A DNA stretch of 64,000 nt, from assembly GCF_000009985.1 (NCBI RefSeq), contig NC_007626.1:4693789-4757788 (forward strand), given 5' to 3'. The translations under genes were made by a program, and so were the position numbers. Positions within the stretch are counted from its first letter, which is position 1. The number at the start of each line of letters is the position of its first letter. The notes under the pieces are model-generated. The model was not told the origin of the DNA. It made no database searches and saw nothing but the letters and a program-made list of their open reading frames with translations. Below are positions 7,009 through 13,608 of this stretch, in pieces. This DNA is from Paramagnetospirillum magneticum AMB-1. GTDB lineage: Bacteria; Pseudomonadota; Alphaproteobacteria; Rhodospirillales; Magnetospirillaceae.

Positions 7009-7063
7009 GCGTTTTCCAGGCCGCCCCAGCGTTTCAACTGAAAACGCATTGGGAGGAAAACGC
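7009..7063 (+). promoter_or_regulatory. alternative hairpins over the ribosome site of the 388-aa gene
   Basis: GCGTTTTCC (7009-7017) can pair with GGAAAACGC (7055-7063), which contains the end of the GGGAGG ribosome site. Inside it GCGTTT (7029-7034) can pair with AAACGC (7042-7047). The nested, partly exclusive pairings could mask or expose the Shine-Dalgarno. No ligand or protein is suggested. Confidence 0.35.
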
Positions 7064-7065
7064 AA

Positions 7066-8232
7066 ATGGCACAAATTCAATGGAACAGACACATCAACAA
7101 ACTATGCGAGCATCAAGGGGGGCCGCGATATGACGACGTACTGATCGGCTGCATCATGGCCTTTCACCAGAAGGGGCGCTCGTCCGAGAAACAGGGCGAT
7201 TGGCTGGTCAGGCAGTTGGACATGCATTACGGCATTCAGGTGGTGCATCAGGGCGCAATACAGCTGACGAAGGAACAGCGTCGGCCAATCAGGCAGGCAG
7301 TGGATTTCACCAACGCCCATGCATCAAGTGGCCGCATGGCCAATCTGAACGGGCGTTTCCAACACGCTTTTCACGCCGTTTCCACACATCTCCCACACAG
7401 TTTCCACACCAAAGGGACAAATACGTCTGCATCTACAACGGCTTATCCAGTCACTATTGCTAAGCTATTGCTAAAACTAATCGATACGCCTTTGGCTGTT
7501 TCGCGGCCTTCGGCCACGCCCAATGGCCTTTCAGCCGATTTCACCGATGGTGGCTCGCTTGTGGCTCGCCACTCGGAAGAAGGAAAGGCGATCTGCCCAA
7601 TCGGAATGAACGACAATGTGATCGACGATGCGGCTGCGCCACTCCGTGGCTTCGCCGCCCAATCGGACGAGCCATTGGGGGGAAAGAAAGAGCCACTTGG
7701 AGGTGCTGTGGATATCGCCACGTGGGCGAAGGCCAATCGGTCAACAGGTCAGGTGAAGGCCAATTCCAGCAAGGCCACTATATCGCTTTGGGTTGATGGC
7801 AGTTCGCGCAGCTATGTGCGCGGCCTATTGGAAATAGGGAAGGAGAAGTACCGCCTGAATTTCCGCAGTCCACGCCGCTTGGAGGACTTGATCTATGTGG
7901 AACGCGGACAGGACGCGGAAGCGCGGGAGTGGTACGAGGCTGTCAGCAGCCAGGTCATTCCTAACTTGCAGGCCAAAGTGGACGCTGCCAGCGGCAGATT
8001 GCCCAGCAAGCACGTCGCCAGCGCCATCCACGAATTCCGCGACAGCAAATGTGAAGGGCGCGGCATGACCGATGGCATTGCATTCTTGGGCTACAACGGC
8101 GACATGCCATCGTATTGCGTGGTGCAGATCAACGGCAGGAACTGGAAATTTGACCTCCAGGCCACCCACAGTACGAACGCAAGAGCGCCGCAGTTCAAGG
8201 CAACCGCCGAGCGGTCATCCGAAGCAGCGTAG
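7066..8232 (+). CDS. orphan island protein, unknown function
   Basis: A 388-aa protein with GGGAGG 9 nt before its ATG. I recognise no family. The N-terminal ~100 residues look globular and mixed helical (DDVLIGCIMAFHQKG...). Residues ~100-225 are low in complexity, rich in Ser, Thr, His and Ala. The C-terminal part (~230-380) has beta-rich stretches such as ATISLWVDGS, YRLNFRSP and SYCVVQINGRNWKF. There is no signal peptide or membrane segment. The largest gene of the visible island, it is divergent from the coiled-coil gene and shares the palindrome cluster at 6725-6809. Confidence 0.65.
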   Translation: MAQIQWNRHINKLCEHQGGPRYDDVLIGCIMAFHQKGRSSEKQGDWLVRQLDMHYGIQVVHQGAIQLTKEQRRPIRQAVDFTNAHASSGRMANLNGRFQHAFHAVSTHLPHSFHTKGTNTSASTTAYPVTIAKLLLKLIDTPLAVSRPSATPNGLSADFTDGGSLVARHSEEGKAICPIGMNDNVIDDAAAPLRGFAAQSDEPLGGKKEPLGGAVDIATWAKANRSTGQVKANSSKATISLWVDGSSRSYVRGLLEIGKEKYRLNFRSPRRLEDLIYVERGQDAEAREWYEAVSSQVIPNLQAKVDAASGRLPSKHVASAIHEFRDSKCEGRGMTDGIAFLGYNGDMPSYCVVQINGRNWKFDLQATHSTNARAPQFKATAERSSEAA

Positions 8233-8329
8233 CGATGATGGCCTGATGCACGGCCTCCTCAATCAGCACGACTTCGTTGGCAAAGCCGATCTCGCAATAG
8301 CCCCTCGGCAAATAGGTCAGTCTGTTCAT
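8195..8329 (-). CDS. possible 44-aa protein
   Basis: A short frame starting MNRLTYLPRGYCEIGF with GGAG 8 nt before the ATG. Its 3' end overlaps the 388-aa gene by 38 bp in convergent orientation. The good ribosome site and non-repetitive composition argue for expression, but length and overlap leave it uncertain. No family is recognised. Confidence 0.35.
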   Translation of the reverse strand: MNRLTYLPRGYCEIGFANEVVLIEEAVHQAIIATLLRMTARRLP

Positions 8330-8435
8330 GGCGTTTTCTCCTTCTTGCAGCAGCGTCCAGCGTGGCGCTGCTCCGCAAGCGTATTTACCGCGGAAGGCTA
8401 AATAGCTGGACGAAACGCCATGAGGAGGAACGGCC

Positions 8436-8723
8436 ATGCTGTTGGAGAAGGTCTATGGGGAATTGCGCGATATGTGGATGGTCGAGAGCCAATATGAATT
8501 CTCGCGGTTTTGGCTCGGCCAGTCGCGCAGCTATATGTCCTGCGCCAAGGCGCGGCAGCGGCCACCGTCATTGCTGGTGCTGATGCGGCTGTCAAACCGC
8601 CTTGCATCCATCTCGGCCAAATATGCCGCTGTGGCGACGACCGAGATGGAACTGGCCAACGCCCACAAGCTGCGCGAGTTGAATGGTATGGTGGGCGAGG
8701 CGGTCGGGCGACAGGCCGTGTAG
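8436..8723 (+). CDS. small protein with a possible helix-turn-helix (DUF6626-like)
   Basis: A 95-aa protein with GAGGA before the ATG at 8436. Residues 22-60 (FSRFWLGQSRSYMSC, ARQRPPSLLVLMRLSNRLA) resemble the recognition-helix region of Cro/Xre-type domains, with the R-PSL--L-RL pattern, and also small alphaproteobacterial proteins filed as DUF6626. It ends at a hybrid palindrome (8719-8735) and converges on the hemerythrin gene. It is the only visible small DNA-binding candidate in the island and so a possible ligand for the palindromes; that link is inference. Confidence 0.5.
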   Translation: MLLEKVYGELRDMWMVESQYEFSRFWLGQSRSYMSCAKARQRPPSLLVLMRLSNRLASISAKYAAVATTEMELANAHKLRELNGMVGEAVGRQAV

Positions 8724-8735
8724 GTTGAACCGACC
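8719..8735. repeat. 17-bp palindrome, hybrid and imperfect
   Basis: TGTAGGTTGAACCGACC overlaps the stop codon of the 95-aa gene. The left arm is TGTAGGTT and the right arm AACCGACC, so the last base and one internal base deviate from the family. Confidence 0.4.
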
Positions 8736-8736
8736 A

Positions 8737-9147
8737 TCAGCCTTCCAGATTATTGGCCTTTAGATATTCAGCATATTTAAGGTCAAAATCCATAATGTGA
8801 TCGCCAAGCCAGCTCATCAAGAATTTAGCGAGATCAGCATCAATGGCTTCAGGGCCAGAAATCATCAGGCGATCCATCATGGACTCAAGCGTGAAGACAA
8901 GATGCTCATGTTCGTACATTTGCTTCGACAATCCTGGATAATTTGTCTTTGCCATGCTCGCCTCTTCGCGGGCGAAGTGTTCTTTTGTGTATTTGGCTAA
9001 AGCGCCAATGGCGCGATTAATTGCATCCGCGCCATGAGCCGAAGTGGCAAAAATTTCACTCATCAAATCAAAGAGCTTCTTATGGTCGCTATCAATAGCT
9101 GCGACATTAATCAGCAGGTCGTCCGACCATGAAATTTGAGCGGTCAT
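8737..9147 (-). CDS. bacteriohemerythrin
   Basis: A 136-aa four-helix protein of the hemerythrin family, binding O2 at a non-haem diiron site. Candidate ligands are H22 (IDSDHKKLF), H57 and E61 (EHFAREE), H82 (EHEHLVF), H117 and D122 (GDHIMDFD). The usual HxxxH pair reads Y78-E-H-E-H82, so the first histidine is replaced by Tyr unless H80 substitutes. The start MTAQISW is chosen for the GAGGG just before it. It probably buffers or senses O2 in the cytoplasm. Three palindromes (9248-9322) lie 101-175 bp upstream. With the ODP/GGDEF pair it gives the island an oxygen theme. Confidence 0.9.
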   Translation of the reverse strand: MTAQISWSDDLLINVAAIDSDHKKLFDLMSEIFATSAHGADAINRAIGALAKYTKEHFAREEASMAKTNYPGLSKQMYEHEHLVFTLESMMDRLMISGPEAIDADLAKFLMSWLGDHIMDFDLKYAEYLKANNLEG

Positions 9148-9247
9148 CGTTCCCTCATCCTGCATTTGCGATATCGGTATCCAGTTAGCCTATAACGAAA
9201 GGCTTGGGGTATCAATTGGCTTGGCAAAATGATCGGAGGGCAAGCCG

Positions 9248-9322
9248 TGTCGGTTTATCCGACAGGTGCATGTTGTCGGGTTTCCCGACAAGTTGTCCGC
9301 ATCGCCGTCGTGTTACACGACG
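9248..9322. promoter_or_regulatory. cluster of three 17-bp palindromes upstream of hemerythrin
   Basis: TGTCGGTTTATCCGACA (9248-9264), TGTCGGGTTTCCCGACA (9274-9290) and CGTCGTGTTACACGACG (9306-9322) have centres at 9256, 9282 and 9314. They are the only structured sequence I see in the 9148-9554 spacer, which is otherwise AT-rich and without a supported gene. Confidence 0.6.
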
Positions 9323-9554
9323 GCCGACCGCCGCGATCGGTGGTCAGACTTCCCATTATAGCATACGATAACGAGCAAAATCGGACAAGAACAAAGAGCG
9401 AACTCTTTGGCGTGCGCACTGCGTGCAAAGCATGGAAAATCAATGACTTGCGCAACATAACGATTTGCCAAATTTCAATTCACATTCATTTCACATTGCG
9501 CCACAAAGCTAATTAGTGTATTGTTATTGTAATATATTTTATTAGCGCTGTAAA

Positions 9555-9599
9555 TTCCTAAACCGTAGGTCAGGGGTTCGAATCCCTTCCGGGACGCCA
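9555..9599 (+). other. 3' fragment of tRNA-Arg(CCU), island attachment site
   Basis: The sequence reads as the 3' part of a tRNA: anticodon loop TTCCTAA (anticodon CCT at 9557-9559), 3' anticodon stem ACCGT, variable loop AGGTC, T arm AGGGG-TTCGAAT-CCCTT, acceptor strand CCGGGAC, discriminator G and CCA. Bases 5' of the anticodon loop do not pair with the stem, so the 5' half is absent and this is not a functional gene. It marks the right junction of the island; an intact copy should lie at the left end, outside the window. Confidence 0.85.
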
Positions 9600-9676
9600 A
9601 TCTTCCATCGCCAAAACAATGCGCAAAAAGCATCCTCACGGTACGCCGCCGGCGTTTGGCGTTAACAGGATGAAAG

Positions 9677-9720
9677 TGGGGCAGGCCCGGGGGTCCGGAA
9701 TGGGCGGAGAGCCTGCCCCA
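9677..9720 (-). terminator. possible hairpin downstream of the 9770 gene
   Basis: Ten-base arms TGGGGCAGGC and GCCTGCCCCA are separated by 24 bases. There is no clear U-run on the minus strand, so terminator function is uncertain. Confidence 0.3.
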
Positions 9721-9769
9721 CTGTTTTGAGCGCTGTGGCGCAGCATTAGCTTTCCCGGGGCAGGCCAGC

Positions 9770-10042
9770 CTAGGAAGCCGTCCAGCCAGCGGGAAGCGGC
9801 TCGCCCCGCAGGGGCATGCCCCCCGGTGCCGGCGCATTATCCGCCAGCACCACCCGGCTGACCCAGTCCAGGTCGCACGGATGACGAAGGTCGAGGCCGT
9901 CCGGCAATGACTCACTGGCCCCGGAATCCTGCAGCATGTCGGGCCAGGTCATGGCGGCTTCCGTCCGGGCCAGGAGCAGAAGAAGCGCCCAATCGATCTC
10001 ACCTGAGGCGGGGGCGTCGCGGTTGGCGGGAATCGTCTGCAT
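9770..10042 (-). CDS. small protein of unknown function
   Basis: A 90-aa acidic soluble protein (MQTIPANRDAPASGEIDWAL...). AGGAG stands 7 nt before the ATG, and the start lies 12 nt after the stop of the preceding secreted-protein gene, so it is the last gene of the three-gene operon 10639-9770. No family is recognised. It is the first gene of the core chromosome to the right of the island junction. Confidence 0.55.
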   Translation of the reverse strand: MQTIPANRDAPASGEIDWALLLLLARTEAAMTWPDMLQDSGASESLPDGLDLRHPCDLDWVSRVVLADNAPAPGGMPLRGEPLPAGWTAS

Positions 10043-10054
10043 GGTCTTCTCCTG

Positions 10055-10351
10055 TCAGTCCAGGTCAAGGGGCAGATGGATACTGATGCTGGGGCGCTGC
10101 GGCCGGTAGACCACCGGCGGCGGCAGGTAGATCACCCGGGGGCCGCCATAGATCACGGGCGGCGGGCCGTACTGGTAGGCGTACCAGCCGTCCCGGTCGC
10201 GCCAGCCGCGATGATCGGACCAGCCGTGGTGATGTTTGGACCAGCCGGGCGGGCCGTCGTGGCGCCACGGCGGATCAGCCAGGGCGGGGCTGGCCAGCGC
10301 CAGGGTAACGGCGGCCACCAGCAGTGAATTGCGAAGTATCGAGGTGTTCAT
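10055..10351 (-). CDS. secreted Gly/His/Trp/Pro-rich small protein
   Basis: A 98-aa protein with a signal peptide (MNTSILRNSLLVAAVTLAL, cleavage likely after SPALA). The mature part is rich in Trp, His, Gly, Arg and Pro, with repeats such as HHGWSDHRGW and PPPVIYGGPRVIYLPPPVVY. It resembles the small periplasmic RcnB/YXWGXW-like proteins often found with glycine-zipper lipoproteins. It probably acts in the periplasm or cell envelope. Second gene of an operon with the lipoprotein at 10370. Confidence 0.7.
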   Translation of the reverse strand: MNTSILRNSLLVAAVTLALASPALADPPWRHDGPPGWSKHHHGWSDHRGWRDRDGWYAYQYGPPPVIYGGPRVIYLPPPVVYRPQRPSISIHLPLDLD

Positions 10352-10369
10352 GACCGCCTCCTGACGGTT

Positions 10370-10639
10370 CTATTTGGACGTCGCGGTCTGGGACGACGAC
10401 TTGTGGCCGGTCCAGCCGTCGGGCAGCAAGGCGCCGATGGCGGCACCACCGCCGGCCCCGATCAGGGCACCGGTCACCAAACCGCCGCCGGCCATGGCGG
10501 CGATGGCAGCACCGCCGGCGGCACCCATGGCACCGCCCGACAGGGCCCGCTGCTGCTGATTGGTCATGTTGGCGCAGCCCGACAGGGCGACGGCCAGAAC
10601 GACCACGGACATGGCGGGAATCTTGGAGCGGATAGTCAT
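10370..10639 (-). CDS. glycine-zipper lipoprotein
   Basis: An 89-aa protein with a lipoprotein signal (lipobox LSGC near residue 22) and a Gly/Ala-rich segment (GGAMGAAGGAAIAAMAGGG..., GALIGAGGGAAIGALLP), the glycine-zipper pattern of outer-membrane lipoproteins such as SlyB/OsmB. It is probably an envelope or stress protein anchored in the outer membrane. First gene of the operon that continues to 9770. Confidence 0.8.
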   Translation of the reverse strand: MTIRSKIPAMSVVVLAVALSGCANMTNQQQRALSGGAMGAAGGAAIAAMAGGGLVTGALIGAGGGAAIGALLPDGWTGHKSSSQTATSK

Positions 10640-10743
10640 AGCCTTATTCCTTCAAATCTGGGACGAGCCCATCCCTGATAGGAATACGCCGGCGACCGGA
10701 ACCGGGGGGTGAGAAGGCTGTGATAAAGCTGTGACTGAGACGC

Positions 10744-12228
10744 TCAGTCGCCCAGCGGCAGAGCGACCGAGACCTCCAGGCCGCCACCGGGGGCGCCGGC
10801 GGCCCAGGCCTTGCCGCCCATGGCCTCGGCGTTGCGGCGAACGATCCACAGGCCCAGGCCGTAATGCTCGACCTGGCCGCCCTCGGCCTTGCCCCGCTGC
10901 GAAACATGGCGCTCGAAGATGCGCTCCAGCTCGCCTTCCGGCACGCCGGGGCCGTTGTCGCGCACCCGCAACAGCGCCATGCCGTTCTCCTGGCGCAGAT
11001 CCATGGAAATCCGCCCACCGGGGGGCGAGAAGTCGATGGCGTTGTCCAGCAGGTTTTCGGCGATGACCTCCAGCATCTCGTCGCTGCCGGAAATCCAGAG
11101 CCCGGCGGCGACGCCCATGTCCAGACCGACGGAGCGCTCGGCCGCCATGCGGATATAGCCCCGCCCCAACCGGTTGAGCAGGGCCGAGGCATCGACCCGG
11201 TCACGGGGGCGGTCGATCAGGGCGGCGATGGTCTCGTCGGTACGGCGGATGGTGGAGACCAGCCCGTCCAGACGCTCCACCGACTGGCCGATCAGGTCGA
11301 GGGCACGCACCGCCCTGACATTGTCGGGGGCCACCGCCCGCCCCAGGGGCTCGAGGGATTGGGAGATCACCGCCAACGGCGCCTTGAGGGCATGGGCGTT
11401 CTCCTCCGCCGCCTGGCGCAGCAAGCCTTCCGAGCGCTTGAGGGTGGCGACCATGGAATCCAGCTCGGCGGCCACCTCGGCCAGTTCGGGGACCCGGTTG
11501 CCCTCGACGAAGGAGACCTTGGCCTCGCCCCGGACCACCGAGCGCGCCACCCCCTGGAAGCGCCGCAGATTGCCCCAGGCGTCGGTGAAGATGGACAGCA
11601 CCAGCACCGCCATCAGCAGGTAGATGGAGGCCGCCACCTGAAGGTCGGGGGATTGCCAGTAGGGACGGCCGATCACCTGCTCCGGCAGGGTGCCGGTGGG
11701 CTGGGCGGTCAGCACCACCCAGCAGCCCAGGCGGGTGGCATGGGGGGCCAGATAGGTCAGAAGCTCGCCGCCTTCCTGGATTCCGGCCAGTCGCAGGGCC
11801 AGGGGGGCGCGTCCCTCGCAACTGGCGGCCAGATGGGCAAGCACGCCGCTCTCCACCAGCCGGTCCATGGCGGGACGGGCCTGTTGCGGCCCGGTCTCGG
11901 GAGCCGAGGCGACCAGCAGGAAATTGCGGGCGCCATTGGACTGGGCCGGCCGGAACAGCACCTTGATGGACATGCCGCCCTCGCCCAGGCGCCTGACCAC
12001 CGGATCGATGCGGTCGGCGTTGCGCGGCGAGAACTGCTCCAGCAGGGGGAACAGCGCCTCGCCCGCCAGCTTTCCCTGTTCCTGGGCCAAGCGCAGCATC
12101 AGGGCGTTGCGCTGGGTCTCCACCGTCTCCAGCTGCAGGTAGATCAACACCGGCACCACGGCGAAGATCAGGGCGATGCTGGCCAGCTTGACGGCGAAGG
12201 ATCCCCGCCAGAGTCCGAGTCTAGGCAT
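10744..12228 (-). CDS. membrane sensor histidine kinase
   Basis: A 494-aa two-component kinase. Transmembrane helices at about 12-31 and 198-217 enclose a periplasmic sensor domain, followed by a HAMP-like linker. The phosphoacceptor H box is HALKAPLAVI near residue 279; the ATP-binding domain has NLLDNAIDFSP (N box), DNGPGVP (G1) and GLGLWIV (G2). The start MPRLGLW at 12228 overlaps the stop of the response regulator by 8 nt, which indicates coupled translation and decides against a longer upstream frame. It should phosphorylate the regulator encoded just before it; the signal is unknown. Confidence 0.88.
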   Translation of the reverse strand: MPRLGLWRGSFAVKLASIALIFAVVPVLIYLQLETVETQRNALMLRLAQEQGKLAGEALFPLLEQFSPRNADRIDPVVRRLGEGGMSIKVLFRPAQSNGARNFLLVASAPETGPQQARPAMDRLVESGVLAHLAASCEGRAPLALRLAGIQEGGELLTYLAPHATRLGCWVVLTAQPTGTLPEQVIGRPYWQSPDLQVAASIYLLMAVLVLSIFTDAWGNLRRFQGVARSVVRGEAKVSFVEGNRVPELAEVAAELDSMVATLKRSEGLLRQAAEENAHALKAPLAVISQSLEPLGRAVAPDNVRAVRALDLIGQSVERLDGLVSTIRRTDETIAALIDRPRDRVDASALLNRLGRGYIRMAAERSVGLDMGVAAGLWISGSDEMLEVIAENLLDNAIDFSPPGGRISMDLRQENGMALLRVRDNGPGVPEGELERIFERHVSQRGKAEGGQVEHYGLGLWIVRRNAEAMGGKAWAAGAPGGGLEVSVALPLGD

Positions 12229-12949
12229 CGCGCTCAGCCTGCCAGACATAGCCGAAGCCGGGATAATTGCCGATCTGCTCGAAGTCCGGATCGACGGTCT
12301 TGAACTTCTCGCGGATGCGCTTGATGGCGGCCCGCACATTGGTGCGGTAGCCGTCCTCGCCGGCGCCGCCGTGAAAGCCCTTGCCGCGCCCGGAATCGTA
12401 AAGCTCGCGGTAGCTGACGTCGCGTCCGGCCTTGGCGGCCAGGGCCTCGACCATGGAGAACTCGCCCACCGTCAGGTCCACCGGCCTGCCCCGCCACTGG
12501 GCCCGGCGGCTGGTGGTGTCCAGGCTGAGCCCGCCGACACGGGTGGCGGCGGCGGGCTCGGCGGCGGCGGCGCGCCCCAGGGTCAGCGCAATGCGCCGTT
12601 CCAGGATGGTGAAGCTGCGCGACTTCTCGATAAAATCCACGGCGCCGCCCAACAGAGCGGCCTCCTCGAAGATCTGGTCGCTGAGCACGGTCAGGAAGAT
12701 CACCGGCAAGGCGACCTGGGCGGAGCGCAGGCGACGCAACACCTCGATCCCGTTGATCCCCGGCATCTTCCAGTCCAGTAACAGCAGGTCGGGCTCCGTC
12801 TGTGCCGCCAGGTCCGCCAGAAAAGCCTCGCCATCGCCCCAGGCCCGCACCCCATAGCCGGCATCGCCCAGATTGCCCGCCAGAGTCTCCCGGAACAGCG
12901 GATCGTCGTCGACGATGGCGATCAAAGGGGAATTGGCCTCACTTGCCAT
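12221..12949 (-). CDS. DNA-binding response regulator, OmpR type
   Basis: A 242-aa protein with a receiver domain (acidic VDDDP near 13-17, phospho-acceptor Asp in LLLDWKMPG near 58, Thr in FLTVLSD, Lys in IEKSRSF) and a C-terminal winged helix with DLTVGEFSMVEALA and YRTNVRAAIKRIREKF. The layout resembles the ChvI branch of OmpR regulators, though I cannot assign it as ChvI. The start at 12949 has GGGAGG 6 nt upstream, inside the end of the lipoprotein gene. It is flanked by its cognate kinase and that lipoprotein. Confidence 0.88.
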   Translation of the reverse strand: MASEANSPLIAIVDDDPLFRETLAGNLGDAGYGVRAWGDGEAFLADLAAQTEPDLLLLDWKMPGINGIEVLRRLRSAQVALPVIFLTVLSDQIFEEAALLGGAVDFIEKSRSFTILERRIALTLGRAAAAEPAAATRVGGLSLDTTSRRAQWRGRPVDLTVGEFSMVEALAAKAGRDVSYRELYDSGRGKGFHGGAGEDGYRTNVRAAIKRIREKFKTVDPDFEQIGNYPGFGYVWQAERDA

Positions 12950-13352
12950 TGCGGCCTCCCGTATCGCGCAGACGCTTGAAGCAGGTGACGGCATCCTTGC
13001 CTCCCTCGAATTCGTAACCAAGCACACGCTCGATATCGGTCTCCACCTCGGGATAGAACACCAGCGACAGGACACACTCGCCCCGGCGGTAACGCCAGAC
13101 CGTGCCCATGGCGCGAACCGTCTCGCTCGTCGGGCTGCCCAGCAGGGCGCGGGCCTCATCCCGGCTCAGTCCGTTCAGGCTGTCCGGCGAAACGGCCGGG
13201 GAAGGAGCGGGCCGAGGTGCTTCCGGGCGAGGGGGTGGGGGCCGGGGCAGAGGAGGCTGCTGGGAAGGAACGGCCGGCGGAGGCGGTGTGGTGGAGCACG
13301 CCGCCAGCCCCATGACCAGGATAATCGTCACGACCCGCCACACGACCTTCAC
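12939..13352 (-). CDS. lipoprotein with Pro-rich linker, BamE/SmpA-like fold possible
   Basis: A 137-aa protein with a lipoprotein signal (MKVVWRVVTIILVMGLAAC, lipobox LAAC) and a long Pro-rich linker (about residues 24-55). A C-terminal domain with GLSRDEARALLGSPTSE and VWRYRRGECVLSLVFYP recalls the BamE/SmpA layout, where such a domain binds envelope partners. Its gene overlaps the response regulator by 11 nt and starts the three-gene operon, so it may be an envelope sensor or target of this two-component system; this is inference. Confidence 0.7.
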   Translation of the reverse strand: MKVVWRVVTIILVMGLAACSTTPPPPAVPSQQPPLPRPPPPRPEAPRPAPSPAVSPDSLNGLSRDEARALLGSPTSETVRAMGTVWRYRRGECVLSLVFYPEVETDIERVLGYEFEGGKDAVTCFKRLRDTGGRNGK

Positions 13353-13608
13353 CGCTCCCGAGATTGACCCGCCCGCATCTTATTCCACACCGGAATACTC
13401 AGGTATGACTTGGGTCACAGAGTGTGTGGTACAAGGGGGAAGGCGTATGGTTCATCCCCCTCCGGCCGCGCTCACCGCCCATAGGCACGCCTGCCCTGTA
13501 CAAAGGTCATGCCTTACATTACGGGACGATGATACTCTGATCGGCATCCACTGGTTCGCTTCCTGCCCTACGGCGGGTCCGCTCCAGGGCCTCGGGGCGG
13601 GGGGTGCC

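Larger units (their letters stand above)
1..9599. mobile_element. right-hand part of an integrated genomic island
   Basis: Two tyrosine recombinases, many orphan or phage/plasmid-type genes, visibly lower GC and AT-rich spacers distinguish this stretch from the GC-rich core that follows. It ends in a 45-bp copy of the 3' half of a tRNA-Arg(CCU) gene without its 5' half, the usual scar of tRNA-targeted integration. The left boundary, and presumably the intact tRNA gene, lie upstream of the window. No capsid, portal, terminase, relaxase or type IV secretion gene is visible, so it is neither a complete prophage nor a self-transmissible ICE in the part shown. Confidence 0.8.

Noticed and set aside
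7370..7420. Repeated TTTCCACAC strings as DnaA boxes of an island origin
   Set aside because: They lie inside the 388-aa coding sequence, differ from the DnaA consensus, and have no AT-rich unwinding region beside them.
705..9322. Palindromes as integron attC sites or a CRISPR array
   Set aside because: attC sites have arms tens of bases apart and need an IntI with its extra helix, and CRISPR repeats are evenly spaced with unique spacers. Neither pattern is present.
1..9599. Complete prophage or toxin-antitoxin/defence locus
   Set aside because: No capsid, tail, terminase, lysis, restriction or recognisable toxin-antitoxin genes are visible; small unknown genes are not enough to claim such a system.
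9475..9915. Open frame containing RKGFEPLTYGL
   Set aside because: This string is the usual spurious translation of the 3' end of a tRNA gene read on the opposite strand; the tRNA fragment at 9555-9599 explains it.
10864..12303. Long plus-strand open frame opposite the histidine kinase
   Set aside because: It is a Gly/His/Gln-rich shadow with no domain; the minus-strand kinase motifs are unambiguous.
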